From: Triatoma infestans | Taxonomy: Eukaryota > Arthropoda > Insecta > Hemiptera > Reduviidae | Direction of reading: 5' to 3' | Length of the DNA: 64,000 bases | Assembly (NCBI GenBank): GCA_011037195.1 | Contig: JAAEAF010002371.1 | Location: 1 to 64,000, forward strand | In this document: positions 46,249 to 57,600 of the stretch, one piece after another | How the letters are laid out: each line of letters starts with the position of its first letter | How positions within the stretch are numbered: position 1 is the first letter of the stretch | The notes under the pieces: model-generated | Databases searched by the model: none | What the model was told of the DNA's origin: nothing | The model's input: only the letters and a program-made list of their open reading frames with translations | Program-made: the position numbers and the translations under genes

Positions 46249-47178
46249 CTTTCTCTTACTCCTAGTAAGAGGAAGTATTGTAATCATGTCAAATTTTTGA
46301 TATCGATTTTTCATCGGAAATATCCGTTTTGAGGTCCCCTGAGTCCAAAAAAGTGGTTTTTAGCAAATGGTCTGTGTGTGTTATGTATGTGAACAGCACA
46401 GCTCAAAATCGAAAAATTGCAGAATGTTCAAACTTGATATTCCATTTGAGTATCATCATGGCAACTGACAGTACATTATCTGTCAAAATTCCTCAACCGG
46501 AAGTACCACTTTACATAATGTTTTTTTTTTTTTCATTTTTTTGCAATTTTCTTGAAAATGGCTTCAACGATTTTTTTGAAACTTAGTATATCAACTACAT
46601 ATACAAAAATCTACAATTTTTATTTGAAACATTTCTCCAGAAAAATTCTCAGAAAAATAGGTTGTTCTTTAAAGTGCTATTTCAGTTTATTACACAATTG
46701 TATCATCTAAATAATGTTCATTAGAATTGAATATGTTGTGGAAATTCCGAGTTTGTGAAAATCGGATAACCGAAAGTGCGTTTACTTTACCACTTTATTA
46801 AATGATTTTTTTCACTTTTTCGCAATTTTTTCAAAAATGGATCTGACGATTTTCTTGAAACTTTATATAAACTACACATACAAAGAGCTAAAACTTTTAT
46901 TTAAAACATTTCTCTGTGAAAATTCATTTAAGGGCACTTTTAGGGTGGGGTTATGTTTTTCACTAAAGTGCTATCATAATTGGTTATATAATTCTATCAT
47001 CCACAGAAAATTAAGTAGAAATAAATAGATGGCAAAAATTTCGAGTTTCAAGGAAATTAGTAAACCGGAAGTGCGCTTTTACTGAACAGTTTTTTCAGTT
47101 TTTGACGAATTTCATTAAATTTGATACACAAACTATGGAGTAAGAGAAAGTTGTGTGAGTGTTTCACACCAGATTTTT
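46249..47178 (+). repeat. modular dispersed repeat, copy 4 (+)
   Basis: Begins TACTTTCTCTTACTCCTAG and ends GGAGTAAGAGAAAGTTG with GTTTCACACCAGATTTTTT. CCGGAAGT or near variants at ~46498, 46770 and 47064, 270-295 bp apart. Forms an inverted pair with copy 5. Confidence 0.82.
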
Positions 47179-47524
47179 TTTCTAAAAAGAAATTCATTTT
47201 AGAGGTGGTATTGGAGGTTGGAGAATTAGTATAAATTTATATTTGTATAAGCTTTTTTTTTTTTATTTTGAGCTATATATTACATTGTGAGAAGTTGAGG
47301 TAAGAGGAGTGCAAGTACGGCAAGGCCAAGGAGATGTGATACTTGTTATGAGTAAGATAACGCTGATAATTTAGTTCCTACCCTTGCCTGCAATGGGTAT
47401 CTGTTGCATCTGTAAGACCACACGGGTTACCACAGCTCCAGTACTCCATGCACTTCATCAAAAAAGTACACAATACACTTAAACTACATATACATACACT
47501 CTTCACTTTACAGACAAGGACAAA

Positions 47525-47815
47525 CACAGTACACAAACTAGGATCCCTGTCCCTAGTTAATTGGAGAAACCCAAGGGAGAAGGAAGGGATTAGCTCAGTG
47601 GACTAGCAACGCGGAGGTCTCGGGTTCGTATCCAGCATGCTGCCCTTAGATTTTTATCTTCCTAGGACCCTCTACAACTCACTCTCCGGTGATGGGCAGG
47701 ATTGTCTGTAGCTAAAAACGCTGCTTGGAGGCCGGCTGTGCATTGGAGACGGCTCGGGGGGGGGGAGGCACAATAGATCTTTCAGGTCTCAATGCAAAAT
47801 CCCTTACAACAATCC
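47525..47815 (+). mobile_element. tRNA-derived SINE, type 2
   Basis: Leader CCCTGTCCCTAGTTAATTGG, head GGATTAGCTCAGTGGACTAG, B box GGGTTCGTATCC, shared body and the CAATAGATCTTTCAGGTC tail. A G-run expands the end of the body. It sits in the spacer between two inverted modular repeats. Confidence 0.8.
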
Positions 47816-47884
47816 TACCTTGTAGGCACACTTCTTCCACCTTACTTATATCGTGTCATCCCTCTATAGGTATATTTAAAAAAA

Positions 47885-48978
47885 AAAATCTGGTATGAAA
47901 CACGCACACAACGTTCTCTTACTCCTGTTCTCAAAATTATAAATGACTAATGTTATAATTTGTGTACCAAATTTTACGAAATTCGTCGAAAATTGAAAAA
48001 ACAGTTCAGTAAAAGCGCATTTCCGGTTTACTAATTTTCTTAAAACCCGGCCATCTATTTATTTCTAATTAATTTTGTTTGGATGATAGAATTGTAGAAT
48101 CAACTATGATAGCAATTTAGAGGAAGCTGTAACCCCACCCCTCCTTTAAAAGTGCCCTTAAATAAATATTCCCAGAGAAATATTTTAAATAAAAGATGTA
48201 GATCTTTGTATGTTTAGTTTATATACGAAGTTTCAAGAAAATCGTCGGAGCCATTTTTGAGAAAATCGCGAAAAAGTGAAGAAATCATTTAGTAGTGTTA
48301 AAATAAACGCACTTCCGGTTATCCGATTTTTTTCAAACTTGGAATTTCAACAACATATTTAATTCTAATCAACATTATTTAGATGATAAAATTGTCTAAT
48401 AAACTGAAATAGCACTTCAGATGGAAAACTGAAAAAACTGTCCAGTAAAAGCGCACTTCCGGTTTACTAATTTTCATGATACTTGAAATTTTGGCCATCT
48501 ATTTATTTCTAATTAAAGTTGTTTGGATGATCAACTATGATAGCACTTAGAGAAAAACGTAACCCCACCACTCCCCCAAAAGTGCCCTTCAACGCATTTT
48601 TCCGGAGAAATGTCTCAAATAAAAGTTGTAGCTCTTTGTATATGTAGTTGATGTACCAGATTTAAAAGAAATCATCGGAGCCATTTTTGAGAAAAACGCA
48701 AAAAAGGTAAAACCACAACTAGCAAAGTGGTACTTCCGGTTGAGGAATTTTGACAGATAACGTACTGTCAGATCCCATGGTGATACCTAAACGGAATATG
48801 AAGTTCAACTTTCTACGGTTTTTCGTTTTTGAGCTATGCTGTTCACATACATACACACACACACACACAGACCATTTGCTAAAAACCACTTTTTTGGACT
48901 CAGGGGACCTCAACAGGGATATTTCTGGTGTAAACTCGATATCGAAATGTTGACACGATTACAATACTTCCTCTTACT
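47885..48978 (-). repeat. modular dispersed repeat, copy 5 (-)
   Basis: Inverse of copy 4. ACTTCCGG-type module starts at ~48018, 48312, 48459 and 48733; one module is partly duplicated. (CA)n at 48855. Open frames here are shadows of the repeat. Confidence 0.82.
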
Positions 48979-48979
48979 A

Positions 48980-50364
48980 CGATCTTACAATTTTTCCATT
49001 TCCTCATTTTCCAAGCGATATTCTTTATGTAAGTTTAAAATAATAATGATAACAATCTCACATGGGTTTCTGTGACTGTAGTTCTTCAAGTTCCGTTTAC
49101 TTGACAAAACTGAATATCTGTAAAACCAGTTTTTCTTGGAAAATCGTTTAAAATTAAAGTTTTAGTTGAGAAAGCATAAAAATACCTAAGAAAAAAAAAA
49201 TTCAATAAATTTAATGTTTTTCTTGAGTTTCTCTTTAGAATGACAATCTCTAATGTTTGCTTCATAGGTAGAAATGTATAAAAGTGACTCCATATAAGGC
49301 CGCTCAGGAATACAAGTAAAATCCCTACCTAATATTTTTATGACCAGCCAAACTAAACATTATAAATAAAATTTCTTAATTAAATTGTATTAATTAGAGT
49401 ATTTTATATCAGATTTTTTACTTTGTTGTTTCTTCCTGAAAGTTATGATAGTATTTTGTGTGTGTGTATGTGTAATTAATATAATATGTAATTTATATAT
49501 ACATACGTGTTGGTTGAATATAACTTAACTGGATAGATGGTTTAATATATATATTTGTGTGGGTTGCCTATTTTGACTTGTTGGTATATTGATTGAATAC
49601 GCTCTGTTGAATACGAATGAAATATGCAATGTAATTAAGGGACCCAGCTATGGGCTAATTGTGTATACGCATGTGTGTGTGTTTGTCCGTGCCTATTGTA
49701 GGGGATGGGTGTTTTGTGAGTATGTATGCTTGTCGGCGAGCCAACATTCGACAAAACTACGCTACTAAATCCAACTCACTCTCTTAACGCTTATATACAT
49801 GAGCACACTAACACATAGCTTACATTCTAACATCATCTACAACACTATCAACAGCAACAAAAAACAAGTCAAAACTTGATCACTCTTATATGCTACAAGA
49901 TTTTTTATTTTAACCAGAACCCACCCGCCCCTCTATATATATCGATAATCAAAATATCTGTAAAAATACAAGAAACAACATTTTACTTCAGCTCTCGTCG
50001 AATATTTGACATTATTACTATTTCATTAATTTCCTAAATTTGATTAGTTTAATATTATATATAACATAGTTATATCCATAGTTATGCATAGTTAAATTTA
50101 ATTATATATTTGTACATAATAAATAATGTTTGTTTTCATTACTTCCGCCGGATACAAACAGTAAACAAGGTACATTGTTGTTTACTAAATTCTATACTTG
50201 TCAACTCTATGTTTATTTAATCTATAGATTAAAATATAGAATATTAATAACACTTTTAATTAGCTTTTTTTACTTTCTCTTAAAATCTCTTTAAAACTTG
50301 ATAAATTAACTAACCATGTAAAGTGCTACAATTTTCATTTGTAATATTTTTTTTGCCAATATTG
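48980..50364. other. AT-rich intergenic DNA, nothing recognised
   Basis: Contains GT-rich simple sequence around 49450-49740 and AT tracts; no exon or element. Confidence 0.35.
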
Positions 50365-50650
50365 TTAGATGTGGTCCTTAATTGGAATGGGATCCGAAGA
50401 GAGGGATCTAAAGCAGAGAGAGGGAGACGCACAAAATTGAAAATCTCACTCGCTACTTAGGCCAGACTAGAATTGAAGATTCTACACATATACACCTGCG
50501 CTAGCCCTACAAAAGAGTCTTTTGAACAGTTTACATAACAGTTAAAACGCATCAGCCACCAACTACTACCTTTCTCTTTGCACAGTCTAAATCTCTCGCT
50601 ACCTAATTTCTACTTACGTGTAAAGTCCTGGCAGTTTTGTGCCTCTTTTT
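50365..50650 (-). repeat. dispersed repeat, related to 45130-45345
   Basis: Reverse complement contains CTTTAGATCCCTCTCTTCGG and AGGACTTTACAC as in the 45.1-kb copy, plus more sequence in the centre. Class unknown. Confidence 0.55.
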
Positions 50651-50947
50651 TATTATACAGTGTCCAGGCATTCATGCTAGCTTATTTCTCAAAAACTCTT
50701 CCCAGCGATCGCTCTAGCGTTTACGTCGCCCCGGACAAATAAACAAATTGCCGCCCCTTAAGAATATATATATATATATTTTTTTAAGCAAGTCTATGCA
50801 TGTTCAAACACAAGCTGAAGCAGCGCTCGCATGCTATTGCTATTCTGTTCAGCGAAGTATATGCATGTTCAAACAAGGTCAAGTATCGTCCTTTACAAAT
50901 TCTTCGTTAATTTTTCAATAATAGTGTAAATATTTTTAGCTTTTAGA

Positions 50948-51901
50948 TATTTAATGCTATGGACCGGCACAGATACCCCCGCATAGTTGCTGAGGAAATT
51001 ATAAAAGAAGGTATATCCTGGGCCAGCAGATGGAGGGACTTGGCTGGGAAATACGGAGTATCAATTAATTTTAACACGACTGATTGCGCCACGCTTGATC
51101 CTCAGATTAGAAGTTTGGTAGACCACATGAAATTGAATGCTAAGAATAAGGTCAAAGAAAGAGCAAACTCTACTCACAGGTATACAATTTATAAATTGTT
51201 AGATCATGAGGTGAAATGTGCTGATTTACTTAGTAATGTAGATGCCCTCAATGGTTTATCTTCGGTATGCTGGGTTCTGAGCCTTAGGGGAGAACTGCTA
51301 AAGCTTAATTATAAGACCTATGACTCACAGTCCAATGACGAATGTTCTCTATGCGATCTTGGAGAGAGGGAGGATACTTTTCATTTTGTGGGTACTTGCC
51401 CTGCCTTGTCGCCAATTCGTTTAGCCGTCTTTGGGGAAAGATATCTCTCTCTGGGAAGATTCGTGAATTTGCTGAATGGAATGGATTGGCCCCAACGGAT
51501 GCGATACGCAACTGAATCTTGGAAGTTTCGAGGAAAATTTCTAAATTAACTTGTAGCCTAAGTTGTTCGGTTTGAGAGAAACTCTTGCTTTAATGTTAGT
51601 ATTAATGATACTCTAATGTCAGTAAGGTTAGTATTAATCATTAATAAATGAGGGATAATTTATTTTATTTCATTGTTCATTTTTATTTTTATTTATTTTT
51701 TTGAGATTGTATAGTATTCATTTTTATTAAATTTCTTGAGGTTTATTTCCCCTCTGAATTCATACTTATATTTTTTGTTTATATATATGTTTCAAGCTCC
51801 GGCAGACGGTAAAAACCATGCCGATTTAAGTTTTTGGTTAAATTATAAAAAAAGTGTATTCTTGTAATGTTTTCTAATAAATAAACTTTAATTACTACTA
51901 C
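50948..51901 (+). mobile_element. 5'-truncated LINE insertion with 17-bp target duplication
   Basis: Flanked by exact direct repeats TATTTTTAGCTTTTAGA at 50931-50947 and 51902-51918. Carries only the last 196 codons of an ORF2, a ~350-bp 3' UTR and an AATTACTACTACTA-type tail. The perfect duplication and intact frame suggest a fairly recent insertion. Confidence 0.92.
50959..51549 (+). pseudogene. LINE ORF2 C-terminal fragment (196 codons)
   Basis: Open frame looking like a gene but lying inside a truncated LINE: RHRYPRIVAEEI, NSTHRYTIYKLLDHEVKCAD, CSLCDLGEREDTFHFVGTCP (Cys/His motif) and LLNGMDWPQRM. The ATG at 50959 is incidental since the frame is open back to the insertion point. The minus-strand copy at 57.0-57.6 kb has the same layout. 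Confidence 0.85.
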
Positions 51902-52295
51902 TATTTTTAGCTTTTAGACAAAAACAATATTAATACCGGCACGTACTGTAAATCGAAAGAAATCGATATGTTTAATTTTCTATTAATTGTGTATTTAACA
52001 CATCAATATTTTTCTCACACTTACAGAGAAATGTCCGGGTTGCTCGCCCCTAGAGCCGGTGCTGCCTTCCTCACTAATTTCTTTCCTTCTCATACCTATT
52101 ATATTAAATTAATCCCTCTACGGCTAGAACTTGTCGTAGGAAGGCATTTCACGCTTCTTGTGATTTTATACGTGACATTTCACGTCTCTAGTTTGTGGGC
52201 AGTGCCCTTATGATCGGTTGCTGTTATGGCCCGCCTAAAAAAATACATCACGGCTTGTAGTTTTTTGTTTTTATTTTCTTTTCAATTCAAGTCCT

Positions 52296-52545
52296 CTCGC
52301 GTTGGTCTAGTGGCTAGCGCGCTCGCCTTTCGTGCGAAAATTCAGGGTTCGATTCCTGTGAGGGCAAAGTCGGTGTTGACCCAACGTCGTTATAAAAAGT
52401 GGGAAGCTAAAGTTAGTAGCGCCCTAGGTAGCGAAGGCCGGAACTAAACGGCGTGGGAACTGCGGCATGCTTACCACGCTCCCCCATTCAAATCGCCATC
52501 TGGCAAGCCTTCGGCCCTTTATGGGCTGTTGCGCCATGGTTTTTT
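52296..52545 (+). mobile_element. tRNA-derived SINE, third head type
   Basis: Head CTCGCGTTGGTCTAGTGGCT (A-box region) with AGCGCGCTCGCCTTTCGTGC and B box AGGGTTCGATTCCTGTG, followed by a GC-rich body ending TTTATGGGCTGTTGCGCCAT. The body differs from the type 1 and type 2 SINEs. Confidence 0.8.
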
Positions 52546-52633
52546 TTCAATTCAAGCTTGGTATGTTGAAATGATTTTTACGAATTTTTTCAGTCCTTTT
52601 TGAAAACTTTTTATTTTCTTATATCTTTTTCCT

Positions 52634-52675
52634 ATCACAACGTTTCGACGCCGTTATGCATCATTTTCAAGAGAT
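52634..52675 (-). ncRNA. hammerhead-like motif (degenerate core)
   Basis: Minus strand: ATCTC, TTGAAAA box, stem II GATGC/GCGTC, GAAA, ACGT palindrome, T, then GTGAT. G8 is lost, as in the 7.6/8.0-kb pair. Confidence 0.5.
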
Positions 52676-52931
52676 TTTTTTTTTCTTTTTATGTACTTTA
52701 CATGATAAATATACATAAACATTACATTAATTATAATAAAAATTAACAAAAAAAAATTTTTTAAATTAGATTGAATTTTTGAAAAATTGAATTGTCGGTT
52801 TTTTTACATACTAAAAAATATAAGTTTTATGTCAAAAAAAAAAAAAAATTATATAAAAATACCAACCTTAATAAGTATTTACAGCCACAATTAAGCTTTG
52901 TTTTAAAAAACTATTTTAGGTAATCCTTTTT

Positions 52932-53173
52932 GCATCGAAGGAAGTAGCTAAGTGGTTAGCGTACTGGACTCCCATTCGGAGGACCCGGGTTCGAATCTAG
53001 CTGTGTTACCCTTAGATTTTTTTCTTCCTAGTAGCATCTACAGCTCACTGTCCGGTGATGGTCAGTGTTGTCTGTATCGAGAGAATACTGTCCGGAGGCT
53101 GGCAGTGCACTGAGAAGGCTCCGGGCGCCAATGACCATAGATGTTGACGCGCCTTAAATTAAAAAAAAAAATA
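52932..53173 (+). mobile_element. tRNA-derived SINE, type 1
   Basis: Head AGCTAAGTGGTTAGCGTACT, B box GGGTTCGAATC, body CTCACTGTCCGGTGATGG, tail GCGCCTTAAATTAAAAA. Near-direct repeats TAATCCTTTTT and TAATCTTTTT flank it. Confidence 0.88.
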
Positions 53174-53279
53174 TAATCTTTTTAAAAATAATTCCTTGTC
53201 GGTTTTGTTAAAAAAAAGGCTGAAAAAATTGGTAAAAATCATGTCTGCATACCAAGATTATAAAAGAATGGAAAAAAAA

Positions 53280-53829
53280 ATATTAACTACAATTAAAAAA
53301 TAGAAGCCTGAATAAAAGAGAAAAGAAGAAACATCACGGCAATGTGACCCGGGGCTTTGTCACGGCGATCCATTACACTAGTATAGTAAGCCCAAGCATT
53401 TAAGGAAATATTTATAGCCTTATTGGTACCTAATCAGAATATTACATTTGATCAAAACAGATAATTCCGTACAATAAAAGTACCCGTTCAACAATCAAAG
53501 CAATTAAACTTTATACACAAAAACTAACAAATGATGATTTTTAATTTCAATTTAAAAAGTAGAACTTAATAATACGGGCGACTTGAAATTGTAACAGTTG
53601 TAAAGGAGGTGGTATTCTAGGAATGTGACCAGGATTACATTCTCATTTCTAGAATGTTGTGTTCTATTTACACCAGAAAACATTTAACCTAATTGTGTTT
53701 AGCGTATTTTACTATAATTCGGTTCTAGATAATATCTTCAAGTATTACTTAATTTTGTTTTAAAGAATTAATTCAATTAATTCTCTTTTCAGTAGCTATC
53801 TTAGTTTTAGTAGTCATATAATGTTGATT
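53280..53829. other. AT-rich DNA, nothing recognised
   Basis: No exon or repeat end seen. Confidence 0.3.
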
Positions 53830-54230
53830 ATGGAAGGCTAACCAAATTCTAGGTTTTAAAAATAAAAGTGCCGCATCTTTATCATCCTTTTTAAATCTTT
53901 GGTATGTCCTAAGTATGGTGCTTTGGTATGGTAAGTTTGGGCCCCTATATCAAATAACGTACATAGGATAAATTGAAGCGGTCAAAAAAAAGGTTTTTAC
54001 GACTCAGTTAGTTCCGAATAATAGGTACCTATGGTGATACTCCATGCTGAACTGCTAAAAGGATTCCAAGACTGGGCTCAGTCTCTTCAACTTAGACGTT
54101 ACAACAATGGCATCACATTCATTTACAAGCTGCTGCATAACAAACTAGACTGCTCTGATCTACTCTACACTCTTGATTTCCACATACCCTCCTATAATAC
54201 CAGACAATTTTGTAAAATACCAGAAAATTA
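53830..54230 (+). pseudogene. LINE ORF2 C-terminal fragment, frameshifted
   Basis: Pieces read LVWYGKFGPLY and IEAVKKKVFT, then FQDWAQSLQLRRYNNGITFI with YKLLHNKLDCSDLLYTLDFH and IPSYNTR. This is the region after the RT in Jockey/CR1-type LINEs. Stops and frame changes are present. Confidence 0.65.
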
Positions 54231-54630
54231 ACTTTCTCTAAAAGAAAATATCTTACTCTTCTAATTGCACTAAATCCTTTTCGCCTCATGGACAATTTTA
54301 ATGCATTTATTTACAATATTACATGCATTAAATACATTCAGCTAATACTAAGTACATTATCATAATATTCTAATAATTAAAACAATATTTCTTTTTATAT
54401 ATTCTAAATTTGCCCCCCATGTGTTAATAGTTTTATGTTGCCATTTATTTAATTCTTAATTTTAATATCTTATCTTATAATTTTTTATATACATTAACTT
54501 TTAATTATGTTATATTTATTTTCATACACTACAGTTACAGCATTTTTATATTGTTTTAATCGTACATATCATGTAATTGGAGACAACTCGTAACATAAAT
54601 TTTGTTTTTGGTATTGTTATGAAGAAATTT

Positions 54631-54671
54631 GGCGAGGACCGGTCGACAGAGTTTCCTGTCTTTATCAAGGC
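54631..54671 (-). ncRNA. decayed hammerhead-like motif
   Basis: Minus strand: GCC, TTGATAA, A, stem II GACAG/CTGTC, then GACCGGTC where GAAACCGGTC would be expected (two bases missing). Stem I is not paired. Inactive by inspection. Confidence 0.35.
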
Positions 54672-54993
54672 TTTAATCTAAAAAAACAATACAATCAAGA
54701 ACTATAATGCATTAGTAATTCTGTAAAATGCAGAATAATAAAAAACAAAATAATTTTTTTGTTTTTATAATACTGAACTTACATATATTTAGATAGTCGT
54801 GAAGATGTGGAGAAAGAATTTTTAAACAAAGACATTTGTTACATGGAAAAATATAAAAATAGAAAATTAAAAGTCACTAGTTTTCTCTAAAGACTAGGTG
54901 TCCTAAATCATTTACAGAAATGAAAGTGGGTTGTATAGGCAAGTGAATGGGATTTGTGGAAATTTTTAGGGGTGGGGTAGGTGAAAGGGAATT

Positions 54994-55290
54994 CTAGAAG
55001 GTCATGTTTTGAAAAAAACCGTTATACAACGCGTACAAATTATTAGTATCACTAGGAAAATTAACAGGAAATTTATATCTTTTGATATATATCATTTCTA
55101 ATATATTGTTTTTTTTTTCCCTGTTAGTTTCTTTTGCTAGTACTTTTGTTTTAGAAAAATCAAATTTATGATTTTTTCCCCCCTAAAATGTTTCGATAGT
55201 GTTACATTGTGGTTCCCCATTGAATTGTTTTTGGTGTTATTATTTGATTTTACAATCTCTGAAAGCCGAACTTAGTTTTAGTATTATTTA
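54994..55290 (-). pseudogene. Penelope-like GIY-YIG endonuclease, C-terminal part
   Basis: Minus strand, one frame: NVTLSKHF, NHKFDFSKTKVLAKETNREK, NNILEMIYIKRYKFPVNFPS, DTNNLYALYNG, stop at 54994-54996. Lines up with the 23.6-kb copy (ALTKH, FDIENTKIL, NILEMIYIKK, DTKNLSL). The YIG half is not included. Confidence 0.82.
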
Positions 55291-55834
55291 ACAACGCATT
55301 TAATTTGATTTTGGTTTGAATGATAACTAGGAAATATCGTAAAAAAAAAAAAAAAAATGAAGGGAAAATTGTAATGCGCACTAGGGCTATGTAAAACTAA
55401 AAAATGAAACATTATTGCAAAATCCATGGTGGTTCTAGGCCTGCCAGACGGGATCTCTATTATTAAGCTTAGGCTCAGCAAACGGCAAGTTCTATATTAA
55501 ATTCATTGCTCGCTATGTGACATTGTGTTTTCGAAACTAGAGTTTGCTATTGAATGAAGGCTTTCCTCAATGTTAATACCGTTGGAACCCTGGTTGGAAT
55601 CAAATCCTGATCACTATCAAATGCGAGGTGCTTACAATTAGGATAATATAAAAGCTAATAAATGTATTTTATTTGGTTGCTCCATCTGCCAAGCATAGAC
55701 TTGTCGTTTACAAAAAAATTCAATTATCCACCTCCCTATTACTGCTCTACTGTACAAGTTGATCCTTGTAATATATTATAAATCCTTCAATTAAGTTGAA
55801 CGGTAACTAAGCCTGATAGTGATGTGACGTCAAA
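55291..55834. other. AT-rich DNA, nothing recognised
   Basis: Includes a 17-A run near 55340; no exon or element. Confidence 0.3.
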
Positions 55835-56160
55835 TTTTTGAAAATTGATTTTTTAGTGGATATACATCTTGAGGACACACCTGAGCATGAAAAAGTGTTT
55901 TTGGCGGTATGGTCCGTGTATATGGGATCAAAATATTCCGAAAATAAAAATTGCAAGAAGCTCAAACTTGATTTCCATTTAAGTATTTACTACGGCATCT
56001 CCTACGTTAATTTTTGGATAAAATCCACCAAATGAAAGTGCGACCTTTATTAAGCATTTTCTTTTTCAAGTTTTTCACGATTTTGTCAAATATAGCTTCA
56101 ACAATTTTCTTTTAAACTTCGCACACTGGTTAAGACACATAAATGCCTATTACTTATTTG
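55835..56160 (+). repeat. divergent relative of modular repeat
   Basis: Shares the scheme AAAATTGCAAGAAGCTCAAA..TTCCATTTAAGTAT and GATAAAATCCACCAAATGAA with 45830-46060. Confidence 0.45.
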
Positions 56161-56689
56161 CATCTTTTTACAGTAAAACTAAGATTTTGGGATGATCTGG
56201 AAAAGTAGCAAATTCAACTTTCCTTTAAAGTGCCACTAGAATATAATTTTTTTTTTTTGGAAGGGTATAATGAGAGAGTTCTATTGTGTGTATTTTTTGA
56301 AAGAGTTCTATTGTGTCACCTATTGGTGTAGGGGAGACCTCTCAAGCTACAGCACTTTACCATGTAATTTCTCTTAAAGATCGCTGAATTTGAAGAATTT
56401 CTATGAAGGATATAAACCTCCTTCAACCCACGTTACTAAACCTTCTCTAGATGATAATATCGCAGGAAATCTGTAGGATGTGTATTTGAGTCTTCTCCAA
56501 CATTCCACAGAATCGTGCAAGTACGATTACTTTCTAGGTTTAGCCTCCATGAATCTGCAATGCCCCAAAAAACCAACATTGTATTTCGCACTTAAGGTTA
56601 ACCAATTTTTTTCAAGCTCTGGAATTCTGGCAATCATAATAAGCAAAATGATAATGTATAAAGTAATAATAACTAATAATAATTTTGGG

Positions 56690-56876
56690 CTCTCACGCGG
56701 AGGACCCGGGTTTGAGTCCAGCTGTGCTATCCTTAGATTTTCTCTTTCTAGGAGTCTCTACAACTCACTGTTCGGTGGTGGACAGTGTTGCCTGTAACAA
56801 CACATCCGGAAGTTTACTGAGAAGGCTCCGGGCGCCAATATAGATGTTGACGCGCCTTAAATTAAAAAAAAAAAAT
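56690..56876 (+). mobile_element. type 1 SINE, 5'-truncated
   Basis: Starts within the tRNA-like head at CTCACGCGGAGGACCCGGGT, with B box GGGTTTGAGTCC, then the shared body and the GACGCGCCTTAAATTAAAAA tail. Confidence 0.82.
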
Positions 56877-57017
56877 GATATGTTATCAGGGCAAAGCCCT
56901 ACACAAAGAGTTCGGTCAAAGAGTCTATAAACATTTACAGACTCTTATAGCACTAATACAAAAGTAAAAGTAAAATACAATTAGATGACGCTATGAAAAA
57001 ATAAAAACAAAAAATAA

Positions 57018-57600
57018 CTATATTATACCTTCAACAAAAATGATCATATTGAAATGATCATCCCAGCAAAATAATAAAGTAAGTTTCTTATATCTGTAAG
57101 ATTTATAGAATGAAAAATTAAAGGAAAATAAAAGGTGGAATAAGTCTTCCGGTTCTTGTTTGTTATAAATACTACATAACTCTATGGGATTAATTTTGTA
57201 TGTAATGCCATCAATGGTTGCTTTAATAATAAATTTTGAACTCAATCTTAATTGGGCCAAGAACTTTGTGAATTTAAATGGTATATTACAACTCAAGTAA
57301 GAATGAGGCTGTTGATTTTTATGAGCAGAATAAATTAGACTAAAATTAGATCTGTTTACACAATCAATAATCTTACTCAATCAGATAACTCCTGCAGAAA
57401 GTCAAAATATCATTTTTTGTATTCCTAAACTGCTCAAGATCTTTTATGGCTGAACTTCAGTTCAGAGAGAGATCAACAGAACTAAAAACATTACACAGCT
57501 GAGAAATCCAGTTGTATGTAACATTTGCACTTTTATGTTGTTCACACAGTCTTGAGAAACACAGTAACGGATATCTATTGGACGGCATAGATTTTAATTT
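57018..57600 (-). pseudogene. LINE ORF2 C-terminal region
   Basis: Minus strand: MPSNRYPLLCFSRLCEQHKS, YNWISQLCNVFSSVDL, then NRSNFSLIYSAHKN and CSIYNKQEPEDLFHLLFSFN (Cys/His motif with Cys losses). Same layout as the + strand copy at 50959-51549. Confidence 0.72.

Larger units (their letters stand above)
52555..53270 (-). repeat. Penelope-like mirrored element interrupted by a SINE
   Basis: Left arm ~52555-52620 and right arm ~53205-53270 are inverted (CTTGGTATG / CATACCAAG, AAAATCATTT-type blocks). A hammerhead-like motif sits beside the left arm. The SINE at 52932-53173 interrupts the centre. Confidence 0.6.
54631..55290 (-). mobile_element. Penelope-like element remnant, minus strand
   Basis: GIY-YIG remnant (54994-55290) followed downstream on the minus strand by a decayed hammerhead-like motif (54631-54671), the same order as in the copies at 23.6 and 42.7 kb. 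Confidence 0.75.

Noticed and set aside
50959..51549. 196-codon open frame as a host gene
   Set aside because: It lies wholly inside a 5'-truncated LINE bounded by a perfect 17-bp target duplication, and carries the LINE C-terminal Cys/His motif.
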